Source: Gammaproteobacteria bacterium UBA2955 (GTDB lineage: Bacteria > Pseudomonadota > Gammaproteobacteria > Pseudomonadales > Azotimanducaceae). Taken from it: a stretch of DNA of 7,435 bases. The position numbers were made by a program, and so were the translations under genes. Positions 1-5,651 of this stretch are shown piece after piece (the first letter of the stretch is position 1; each line of letters opens with the position of its first letter). Where the stretch lies: contig DEBN01000093.1 of NCBI GenBank assembly GCA_002348825.1, forward strand, positions 1 through 7,435, written 5' to 3'. The notes beneath the pieces were generated by a model. It made no database searches. It was not told where the DNA came from and saw only the letters and a list, made by a program, of their open reading frames with translations.

Positions 1-609
1 ATACGTCATGGACAGCCGGCAACACACATCGCTTACGGCGAAGCCAACGCAATTCTCGCTGGCGACAGTTTGCATTCGCTGGCATTTCAGGCCGTAGTAG
101 ACAGCAGTGAGCTTAACGATCACAGCAAACTGCGGATTATCCAACTGCTGTCCGATGCCGCCGGCTGGGCCGGCATGTCAGGCGGGCAATGTCTCGACAT
201 TGAGGCCGAAGGCAGGGAGCTGCAGTTGAATGAGTTAAAGGCCTTACACGCGGCGAAAACTGGCGCCTTAATTCGCGCGTCAATGCAGATAGGCGCCTAC
301 AGTGCAGATGCCCATCCAGATAAATCGCGCTACGAAGCGCTATCTGATGTGGGCGATTTAATAGGCTTAGCGTTTCAGATTATGGATGATGTCTTGGACG
401 TCACTCAATCCACCGCGATACTCGGCAAACCTGCCGGGTCCGATGAGGCGCACGCAAAAAACACATTTCCGATGCTGATGGGTCTCGAAGCATCGCAAAC
501 CGAGGCGGCCAAGCTACTCGACCAAGCGATCGCGCTTCTGCAGGATAACCGGCTCGCCACCCCTACGCTGATCGAGTTGGTAACGCGGGCGGTTCACAGA
601 ACCTATTAA
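1..609 (+). CDS. ispA: Farnesyl/geranyl diphosphate synthase, 5'-truncated by window edge
   Basis: This is the C-terminal 202 residues of a short-chain trans-prenyl diphosphate synthase of about 300 residues, which condenses isopentenyl diphosphate with allylic diphosphates to make C15 farnesyl diphosphate in the cytosol. The frame is open from base 1 to TAA at 607-609. The fragment begins just after the first aspartate-rich motif, at RHGQPATH (residues 2-9), the usual RRGxPxxH. Next come AILAGD (17-22), GGQ (61-63), HAAKTGAL (83-90), the second aspartate-rich motif DDVLD (129-133) that binds Mg-diphosphate, and LGKPAGSDE...KNTFP (141-157). The TTG at 70 is an internal leucine and not the start, because the family signature continues upstream of it. 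The gene is convergent with pgpA, with 34 bases between their stops. Identification is firm; the precise product chain length is taken from the family. Confidence 0.95.
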   Translation: MRHGQPATHIAYGEANAILAGDSLHSLAFQAVVDSSELNDHSKLRIIQLLSDAAGWAGMSGGQCLDIEAEGRELQLNELKALHAAKTGALIRASMQIGAYSADAHPDKSRYEALSDVGDLIGLAFQIMDDVLDVTQSTAILGKPAGSDEAHAKNTFPMLMGLEASQTEAAKLLDQAIALLQDNRLATPTLIELVTRAVHRTY

Positions 610-643
610 CAACGGCATATTATCCGTGTGTCGACGTTTGACT

Positions 644-1132
644 CTACAACAACATGGTTAAGACGGCACCGATGAGACCCGCGGCTAGGCCTGCAAGAAC
701 ATCGTCGGCCATGACACCGAGACCACCCCTAAGCGTTCGATCGCACCATCCGATTATGCTGGGTTTGGCAATATCTAATATGCGGAATACACCAAACACG
801 ACTCCCGCCACCCACCAAACCGCTGGCACAAAGGCCAAGGCCAACCATAAGCCGGCTACCTCGTCGGCGACAATTTGCGGCTCGTCGTGTAATTTTGAGC
901 GCCGAAGAAATCGAGCACAAACCCACCAACTGATCAGACCATACGCGATCGCTATACAGATCTGGACCTGCGCGGGTAAACCACTTAGGCCCCACCACCA
1001 GATCACAAACGCGGCTAATGACCCCCACGTCCCAGGCGCCGGGCGTAACAGTCCGGCGCCACCAAAGGTCAGCCATAACACCGATGGCCGCCATAGGTTC
1101 ATAAAGTTAAGTGTTGAAGTGCTGGTAACCAC
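644..1132 (-). CDS. pgpA: Phosphatidylglycerophosphatase A
   Basis: Inner-membrane lipid phosphatase that dephosphorylates phosphatidylglycerol phosphate to phosphatidylglycerol. It has 162 residues, near the family's usual 160-175. Visible signatures are GGAGLLRPAPGTWGSLAA (24-41), LHDEPQIVADE (81-91, with acidic residues D83, D90 and E91), FRILDIAKP (116-124) and GGLGVMADDVLAG (136-148, with D143 and D144). Hydrophobic segments lie near residues 35-52, 56-72, 92-114 and 145-161. The start chosen is GTG at 1132, preceded by AGAGG about four bases upstream, which makes it overlap thiL by 26 bases. An ATG at residue 11 (base 1102), five bases past the thiL stop, is an alternative but lacks a clear Shine-Dalgarno. 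The KPSI after the FRILD motif differs from the common KPWP. It is last in the glyA-to-pgpA cluster and probably translationally coupled to thiL. Confidence 0.93.
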   Translation of the reverse strand: MVTSTSTLNFMNLWRPSVLWLTFGGAGLLRPAPGTWGSLAAFVIWWWGLSGLPAQVQICIAIAYGLISWWVCARFLRRSKLHDEPQIVADEVAGLWLALAFVPAVWWVAGVVFGVFRILDIAKPSIIGWCDRTLRGGLGVMADDVLAGLAAGLIGAVLTMLL

Positions 1133-2021
1133 GCGCCTCTATACCCCTGCCGTCAAGACGTATGCCATGAGTGCTGGAAAGTTCGCCAATGCATAAACCC
1201 CCAGCGACTTCCTTGGCACTGGCAAATAATATTTGGTAGTCGTCGCCACCGTGCAGCGCATCTTCAAGCGTTGCGCCAGCGCCCAGCGGGATAGCATTAG
1301 ACCGCAATTCGGCCCCAACTCCACTGGCGTGAAGAACATGGTTGAGATCTTGTAGCAAGCCGTCAGAAATATCGATGGCACAGCTCGCCGTTTTAATTTC
1401 ATCGCGGAAATCAAAGCGCGCTTGGGGTCGATAGTACGCCTGCTGCATAGCAGATAACGCATCAACTGCTGCTGGCAAGAGCTGTCCCTGTCGCAGACAA
1501 GCCGCCGCAGCGCCCAACGCGCCTGTGACAAAGAGTCGATCGCCAGCATTGCCAGAACTGCGCAATTTAGCCTGCCCCCGCTCCACTTCCCCATGTACGC
1601 TGACGCTGATCGACAGCGCGCCTCGACTCAAATTGCCACCACACAGCGCAATATTTGTCTCTTTCGCCGCCATTGCCATGCCTTGAGCGAGCCGCTGCAC
1701 CCACTCAATACCGATTTCGTTACCAAGTTCCGGTAGTGTCAGCGCGACCAAGGCGTAACGGGGTACCGCCGCCATGGCGGCAAGATCGGAAAGGCTTACC
1801 ATAAGCGCCCGGTAGCCGATAAGTTCCGCCGGCGCGGACCGCGGAAAATGCAAATCTGCCACCAAAGTATCGATGGAAGCCACTGCGTCGAACCCGGAAC
1901 GCATTTGCAAAACCGCCGCGTCATCACCGATCCCAACCTGTATCCATGGCGCGGTGGCGCTATCACCTAACGCCCGAGCGATGCTTTCTATCAGTCCGAA
2001 TTCATTCACGCTGTTTGCCAT
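1107..2021 (-). CDS. thiL: Thiamine-monophosphate kinase
   Basis: Phosphorylates thiamine monophosphate with ATP to thiamine diphosphate, the last step of cofactor synthesis, in the cytosol. The 304 residues match the family length (AIR-synthase-like fold). Motifs in order: GIGDDAAVL (30-38), SIDTLVADLHFP (49-60), GYRALMVSLSDLAAM (69-83), LCGGNLSRG (126-134), FVTGALG (164-170), DISDGL (217-222) and LHGGDDYQILF (256-266). These are the metal- and nucleotide-binding loops of ThiL. One difference is visible: the loop normally written GGDTTRG reads GGNLSRG, so an acidic residue is replaced by asparagine at 130. The ATG at 2021 lies inside the end of nusB (20-base overlap), suggesting coupled translation. 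Neighbours nusB and pgpA are the usual gammaproteobacterial partners. Confidence 0.95.
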   Translation of the reverse strand: MANSVNEFGLIESIARALGDSATAPWIQVGIGDDAAVLQMRSGFDAVASIDTLVADLHFPRSAPAELIGYRALMVSLSDLAAMAAVPRYALVALTLPELGNEIGIEWVQRLAQGMAMAAKETNIALCGGNLSRGALSISVSVHGEVERGQAKLRSSGNAGDRLFVTGALGAAAACLRQGQLLPAAVDALSAMQQAYYRPQARFDFRDEIKTASCAIDISDGLLQDLNHVLHASGVGAELRSNAIPLGAGATLEDALHGGDDYQILFASAKEVAGGLCIGELSSTHGIRLDGRGIEARGYQHFNT

Positions 2022-2466
2022 GCCGGGCAGCGACCTCTACCTGGCGTTGTTGAGCCGCGAGTCTGTCGAGCACACCGTTAACAAATTTATGCGCGTCTGC
2101 CGAGCCAAAAACTTTGGTCAGCTCAACGTATTCGTCAATTACGACGCGATAGGGAATGTCGATACGTTCGGACAACTCCACCGCCGCCAGGCGCAAAACA
2201 CCTCGCTCTACCAGATCCAGTTGATTCATTGGCCGGTCCAGAAGCGGCGTCAGCAACTGATCCAACTCGGTGCAATGGTTGATCATGTGCGCCAAAATCT
2301 CCAGAAAGAACTTATCGTCTGCCTTGTCTAGGGCGCTCTCGGCGAATTGTTTATGCAACAGCGCCAGATCAGCAGCGTCAAACTGCCATTGATAGGCAGC
2401 CTGAACGAGCGCTCGACGCGCTTTCCGGCGCGCCCATATGTTGGGTTTAGACTTAGTTTCAGTCAT
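2002..2466 (-). CDS. nusB: Transcription antitermination factor NusB
   Basis: All-helical RNA-binding protein that, with NusE (ribosomal protein S10), binds boxA RNA and helps RNA polymerase transcribe rRNA operons without premature termination. It has 154 residues, slightly longer than the typical 130-145 because of a charged tail. Family landmarks are the basic N-terminal ARRKARRALVQAAYQWQ (12-28) and the C-terminal block IPYRVVIDEYVELTKVFG (103-120) followed by KFVNGVLDRLA (127-137). The ATG at 2466 is ten bases after the ribD stop; the ribosome binding site is weak, so coupling to ribD is likely. In many gammaproteobacteria ribH lies directly upstream, but here ribD does. Confidence 0.95.
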   Translation of the reverse strand: MTETKSKPNIWARRKARRALVQAAYQWQFDAADLALLHKQFAESALDKADDKFFLEILAHMINHCTELDQLLTPLLDRPMNQLDLVERGVLRLAAVELSERIDIPYRVVIDEYVELTKVFGSADAHKFVNGVLDRLAAQQRQVEVAARHGKQRE

Positions 2467-2476
2467 TTATCGAGCT

Positions 2477-3550
2477 CTATCGCCTCAGGGTTAGCCGCAG
2501 ATCGTCGCCGATCTGCGCGGTTTGCACCAACCGAGCCTGAGGAGCGTCCGGTAAATGTGTCACCAGTACATCCGCCACCGACCGACTGTCGGCACCCAGC
2601 AGCTTGGGCGCGACATACGCTATCCATTCATCCCAAAGTCCGGCCGCAAAAAAGCTGCCCACTACCGCCGGCCCTGCTTCGATAAGCACTTCATTGCAGC
2701 CCTGTTGTGCCAGCTCGGTCAGTACCCCAAGTACGTCTCGGGGTCCATCTGGCAAATGCAGCTGCTGGATATGCGCACCGCTCGCCAACTCGGAATCGCC
2801 ATAGCCCTGCTGATGAATTAATAGCGTTGGCGCATTGCCCTGCAAAATTTGCGCACCGCTCGGCGTGCGGCCATAGCTGTCCAGAACCACTCTCAACGGT
2901 GCAAGCGCGTGCGCGAAAGCCGGGTCCCGCACCGTCAGCAGCGGATCATCAGCAATCACTGAGCCGACGCCGGTAACAATGGCGTCACTGCGAGCGCGCC
3001 AGTATTGCACGTCCGCACGCGCAGCGCTGCCGGTAACCCACTGGCTCTTGCCGTTTGCCAACGCGACGGATCCATCCAGACTGGTTGCAGTTTTTATTCG
3101 AACCCAGGGCCGTTGGCGCATAATACGCTGGGTGAAACCTTGGATCTGCTCTTTTGCACTGTCCAGTTCCAATACGTCTACCGCGATGCCAGCTTCTCGC
3201 AACAGGCGTATGCCGCTGCCCGCAACCTTAGGGTTGGGGTCCACCGCAGCTACAACTACACGGGCTACGCCGGCGTCGATGAGGGTTCGCGCGCACGCTG
3301 GTGTGCGCCCAACAAACGAACACGGTTCGAGAGAGACAAAGACTGTTGCGTTACGTGCACCACCCTCGACGCTGCGCAGCGCATTCACTTCGGCATGGCC
3401 GGCACCCGCGCGCTGATGAAAGCCGCGACCGAGCACTTTGCCATCGCGCCAGATGATGCAACCCACAGGTGGGTTAGGGGCACAAGTCATTTGACCCTGC
3501 GCCGCCAGCTCCACACAGGCCTCAAGGAAAATTCGGTCTGAAGCGAACAT
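2477..3550 (-). CDS. ribD: Bifunctional riboflavin deaminase/reductase RibD
   Basis: Carries out two successive steps of riboflavin synthesis: deamination of the pyrimidine made by GTP cyclohydrolase II, then NADPH-dependent reduction of the ribose side chain. With the start at 3550 the protein has 357 residues. The N-terminal deaminase domain (about 1-145) has the zinc and catalytic signature HAEV (52-55) and EPCSFVGRTPAC (75-86; Cys77 and Cys86). The C-terminal reductase domain (about 148-357) shows KTATSLDG (153-160), SQWVTG (169-174), DDP (201-203), VLIEAGP (288-294) and YVAPKLLG (312-319). The frame could open at 3595, but those 15 extra residues overlap nrdR and lie before the point where RibD homologues begin; the ATG at 3550 follows the nrdR TAG by a single base. 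No FMN-riboswitch-like leader is possible with such spacing. Confidence 0.95.
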   Translation of the reverse strand: MFASDRIFLEACVELAAQGQMTCAPNPPVGCIIWRDGKVLGRGFHQRAGAGHAEVNALRSVEGGARNATVFVSLEPCSFVGRTPACARTLIDAGVARVVVAAVDPNPKVAGSGIRLLREAGIAVDVLELDSAKEQIQGFTQRIMRQRPWVRIKTATSLDGSVALANGKSQWVTGSAARADVQYWRARSDAIVTGVGSVIADDPLLTVRDPAFAHALAPLRVVLDSYGRTPSGAQILQGNAPTLLIHQQGYGDSELASGAHIQQLHLPDGPRDVLGVLTELAQQGCNEVLIEAGPAVVGSFFAAGLWDEWIAYVAPKLLGADSRSVADVLVTHLPDAPQARLVQTAQIGDDLRLTLRR

Positions 3551-3551
3551 G

Positions 3552-4013
3552 CTAGCTGGCGTCTGAACGGCTGAGTTTCTGTATTTCGTCAGCAAATTCG
3601 CTCACGTCTTGGAAGTCTCTATATACTGAGGCGAATCGTACATAGGCTACCGGATCCAGAGCGCGCAGTTCTTGCATAACTTCTTCGCCAACGCGCATGG
3701 CCGGCAACTCGCGTTCGCCAGTGGAACGCAGCCGATGCTTTATGTGGGTCATGGCGCTCTCAATCTGATCTTCACTGACCGGACGCTTCTCTAACGCTTT
3801 TGCCAGTCCGTGGCGTAATTTTTCTTCATCGAAGGGCTGCCGAGTACCGTCGCGCTTTATCAACCTAGGCATGGCAAGTTCTGCAGTTTCAAATGTGGTG
3901 TAGCGCTCACCGCACTTCTGACATTCGCGACGTCGACGCACAGCGTCCCCCTCTGCCACCAAACGCGAATCAATCACTTTGGTGTCGTCGGCATGGCAGA
4001 AAGGGCAATGCAT
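3552..4013 (-). CDS. nrdR: Transcriptional repressor NrdR
   Basis: Zinc-ribbon and ATP-cone repressor that senses ATP/dATP and represses ribonucleotide reductase operons. It has 153 residues, typical of the family. The zinc ribbon has CPFC (3-6) and CQKC (31-34) separated by the strongly basic DAVRRRRE stretch (23-30), followed by RYTTFE (37-42). The ATP-cone covers roughly 47-137, containing [15 protein letters not shown] (52-66) and [11 protein letters not shown] (124-134). The frame is open upstream to 4082, but that extension would overlap the end of glyA and precede the conserved MxCPFC start, so ATG at 4013 is preferred; it lies ten bases after the glyA stop. Its TAG stop sits one base before the ribD start. 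Placement beside ribD is common in proteobacteria. Confidence 0.96.
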   Translation of the reverse strand: MHCPFCHADDTKVIDSRLVAEGDAVRRRRECQKCGERYTTFETAELAMPRLIKRDGTRQPFDEEKLRHGLAKALEKRPVSEDQIESAMTHIKHRLRSTGERELPAMRVGEEVMQELRALDPVAYVRFASVYRDFQDVSEFADEIQKLSRSDAS

Positions 4014-4023
4014 CGGCGCTAAT

Positions 4024-5283
4024 TCATGAACTAGGGTATACAGGAAAACGTTGGCATAAGGCGAGCACCTGCTGACGCACACTGTCTATGATGTCTTCAT
4101 TGTCGATATCATCAAGTACATCACATATCCATCCCGTTAGCATTTTGCATTCCGCTTCTTTAAATCCCCGTCGTGTGACCGCCGGTGAGCCAATCCGCAC
4201 ACCACTGGTGACGAAGGGCGAGCGCGGATCGTTGGGCACCGCATTTTTGTTCACCGTAATGTTTGCGCGCCCTAAAGCCGCGTCCGCTGCCTTTCCGGTG
4301 ATGTCTTTATCCACCAAATCCAACAACAACAGATGGTTGTCGGTACCGCCAGAGACCACCGAATAGCCTCGCTCAAGCAATCCAGCAGCGATAGTACGAG
4401 CATTTGCTAATGTCTGCGCCTGATAACTCTTGAATTCTGGTTGCATGGCCTCTTTAAAGCAGATCGCCTTTGCCGCAATCACGTGCATCAAGGGGCCGCC
4501 TTGGCTGCCGGGGAACAGGGCCGAATTTAACTTCTTTTCAACATCCGGATTTGAGCGTGCCAGTATGATGCCGCCTCGCGGACCGCCCAACGTTTTGTGG
4601 GTGGTAGACGTGACTACGTCGGCAAATGGAACCGGATTCGGATATTCTCCCGCTGCCACCAAGCCCGCTACATGCGCCATGTCCACCAGCAGGTACGCAC
4701 CTACCGAATCGGCAATGTCCCGAAATCGCTGCCAGTCCAGCACTCGGGAGTACGCGGAAAATCCTGCCAATAATAGTTTCGGCTTATGCTGGTGTGCTAA
4801 GCGCGCGACCTCGTCATAGTCCACCGCGCCGGTTTCGCCACTGATCCCGTACTGAACAGCATTATATAATTTGCCGGAAAAATTCACCCCAGCGCCGTGC
4901 GTAAGGTGCCCACCGTCCGCCAGACTCATGCCCAGCACGGTATCGCCGCCCTCAAGCAAGCCTAAATATACCGCCGCATTTGCTTGGGAACCCGAATGCG
5001 GTTGAACGTTAGCATAATCAGCACCGAACAACTCTTTAGCGCGTTCGATCGCCATGACCTCTACCTGATCCACATATTCGCAGCCACCGTAGTAGCGCTT
5101 TTGCGGATAGCCTTCTGCGTATTTATTGGTTAACACCCCGCCTTGAGCTTGCATAACCCTCGGACTTGCGTAGTTTTCCGACGCGATCAATTCAATGTGC
5201 TGCTCCTGGCGCAGCGTCTCCGCTGCAATGGCCTGAGCCATTTCGTCATCAAAACCTGCAATTGATTCATTGCCTACAAACAT
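4024..5283 (-). CDS. glyA: Serine hydroxymethyltransferase
   Basis: PLP enzyme that interconverts serine and glycine while charging tetrahydrofolate with a one-carbon unit, in the cytosol. It is full length at 419 residues and colinear with the E. coli enzyme. Signatures are [13 protein letters not shown] (26-38), [20 protein letters not shown] (53-72), HSGSQAN (96-102), DMAHVAGL (201-208, cofactor-binding Asp201 and His204), [14 protein letters not shown] (225-238, Schiff-base Lys230) and [15 protein letters not shown] (360-374, Arg363 expected to hold the substrate carboxylate). The ATG at 5283 fits the family N-terminus. A short inverted repeat lies directly against this start. It is the first gene of the six-gene minus-strand cluster, and is divergent from the remnant of ettA. 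Confidence 0.97.
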   Translation of the reverse strand: MFVGNESIAGFDDEMAQAIAAETLRQEQHIELIASENYASPRVMQAQGGVLTNKYAEGYPQKRYYGGCEYVDQVEVMAIERAKELFGADYANVQPHSGSQANAAVYLGLLEGGDTVLGMSLADGGHLTHGAGVNFSGKLYNAVQYGISGETGAVDYDEVARLAHQHKPKLLLAGFSAYSRVLDWQRFRDIADSVGAYLLVDMAHVAGLVAAGEYPNPVPFADVVTSTTHKTLGGPRGGIILARSNPDVEKKLNSALFPGSQGGPLMHVIAAKAICFKEAMQPEFKSYQAQTLANARTIAAGLLERGYSVVSGGTDNHLLLLDLVDKDITGKAADAALGRANITVNKNAVPNDPRSPFVTSGVRIGSPAVTRRGFKEAECKMLTGWICDVLDDIDNEDIIDSVRQQVLALCQRFPVYPSS

Positions 5284-5299
5284 AATCGGCCCACCGATT
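5284..5299 (-). promoter_or_regulatory. Hairpin overlapping the glyA ribosome binding site
   Basis: Read on the minus strand, AATCGG TGGG CCGATT ends exactly at the base before the glyA ATG. It is a perfect 6-bp stem with a 4-base loop. The only purine-rich, Shine-Dalgarno-like sequence for glyA (GGTGGG) lies in the end of the left arm and the loop, so folding of the mRNA could limit ribosome access. The pairing is seen directly; a regulatory role is inference, and a chance palindrome is possible. Confidence 0.4.
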
Positions 5300-5321
5300 C
5301 GGGTTACTAAAGAAGCGCCAC

Positions 5322-5327
5322 ATTGTA
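5322..5327 (-). promoter_or_regulatory. Possible -10 element for glyA operon
   Basis: On the minus strand this reads TACAAT, five of six matches to the sigma-70 -10 consensus, about 38 bases before the glyA ATG. No convincing -35 hexamer is seen at the right distance, so this is a weak prediction based on one hexamer and position. The whole 5284-5487 gap is the shared control region of the divergent glyA and ettA genes; nothing else in it is recognisable to me. Confidence 0.3.
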
Positions 5328-5444
5328 GCTCAAAGCACTCCGTTAAGGCGCCGAAAGAATAACTCCGTCGGTAACAATCCTATTCACGTCTAACTCGATC
5401 CAACCGCGCAATAATTTTCAAAAGACGACTCGCCCAGATGTTCG

Positions 5445-5482
5445 TATACTGCGCGACTTTATTTTCCAGCTAATTCTGAGGA
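5445..5482 (+). promoter_or_regulatory. Native ettA -10 element and ribosome binding site
   Basis: TATACT at 5445-5450 resembles a sigma-70 -10 box, with only a poor -35 (AAGACG, 5422-5427) at 17-base spacing. GAGGA at 5478-5482 is a clear Shine-Dalgarno five bases before the ATG at 5488. The ribosome binding site supports translation of the ettA remnant; the promoter is tentative. These signals belong to the host side of the junction and now point into the mobile element. Confidence 0.45.
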
Positions 5483-5487
5483 TCAAC

Positions 5488-5526
5488 ATGGCGCAGTATG
5501 TCTACACGATGCGAGGCATAGTATAA
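5488..5526 (+). pseudogene. ettA: 5' remnant of ettA (ABC-F translation factor) cut by integration
   Basis: A 12-codon frame, MAQYVYTMRGIV and stop, follows a strong Shine-Dalgarno. MAQ[YF]VYTM is the characteristic N-terminus of EttA (formerly YjjK), the ABC-F ATPase that binds the ribosomal E site and gates the first elongation steps according to ATP/ADP. A genuine EttA of about 550 residues continues with a basic stretch around KVVPPKR and then the Walker A motif, none of which follows here. Similarity ends around codon 8, where A+T-rich sequence and then integrase-associated repeats begin. ettA beside glyA is also, as I recall, a gammaproteobacterial neighbourhood. The rest of the gene should lie at the far end of the inserted element, perhaps with a replacement 5' end supplied by it. 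An unrelated leader peptide is the alternative, but the match to the EttA start is strong. Confidence 0.75.
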
Positions 5527-5562
5527 ATATCATATAAAACAATACTTTAGGTTATTTTCAGT

Positions 5563-5635
5563 GTGTCCCAAGCGTGTCCCAAATGCACCATAAGTATTGA
5601 CCTCCAACACCACTGTGTCCCAAACTGTGTCCCAA
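5563..5635 (+). repeat. Four direct repeats GTGTCCCAA, probable integrase arm-type sites
   Basis: Exact copies of GTGTCCCAA start at 5563, 5574, 5615 and 5627, arranged as two pairs with 11- and 12-base periods and 41 bases between the pairs. The second pair is a perfect tandem of the 12-mer ACTGTGTCCCAA (5612-5623 and 5624-5635). They lie between the ettA junction and the integrase start. Tyrosine recombinases with an N-terminal arm-binding domain recognise short directly repeated sites flanking the attachment core, so this is the natural reading. Autoregulation of the integrase promoter is also possible, since the last copy ends 16 bases before the start codon. The repeats are seen directly; their function is inferred. 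Confidence 0.8.
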
Positions 5636-5651
5636 AATTACGACACAAAAA

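Noticed and set aside
612..627. ACGG/CCGT hairpin between ispA and pgpA as a terminator
   Set aside because: Only four base pairs with an eight-base loop and no T tract; too weak to call.
654..1196. Long plus-strand open frame opposite pgpA and the end of thiL
   Set aside because: It is antisense to well-supported pgpA, has a proline/threonine-rich low-sense composition, and shows no family motif.
3005..3541. 178-codon plus-strand open frame opposite ribD
   Set aside because: It lies entirely antisense to RibD catalytic motifs and resembles no protein; it is a by-product of high-GC codon structure.
3551..3595. 15-residue N-terminal extension of ribD
   Set aside because: It overlaps nrdR and is not found in RibD proteins; ATG at 3550 fits the family start and sits against the nrdR stop.
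4014..4082. N-terminal extension of nrdR to an upstream start at 4082
   Set aside because: It would overlap the glyA C-terminus and precede the invariant MxCPFC start of NrdR.
5563..5635. CRISPR array or replication iterons
   Set aside because: Units are only 9-12 bases, too short and too closely spaced for CRISPR, and there is no replication gene beside them; position next to the integrase favours arm-type sites.
5527..5651. Dedicated sigma-70 promoter for the integrase (TTGACC at 5597-5602)
   Set aside because: No acceptable -10 hexamer 16-18 bases downstream; other TATAAA strings upstream lack a -35 partner.
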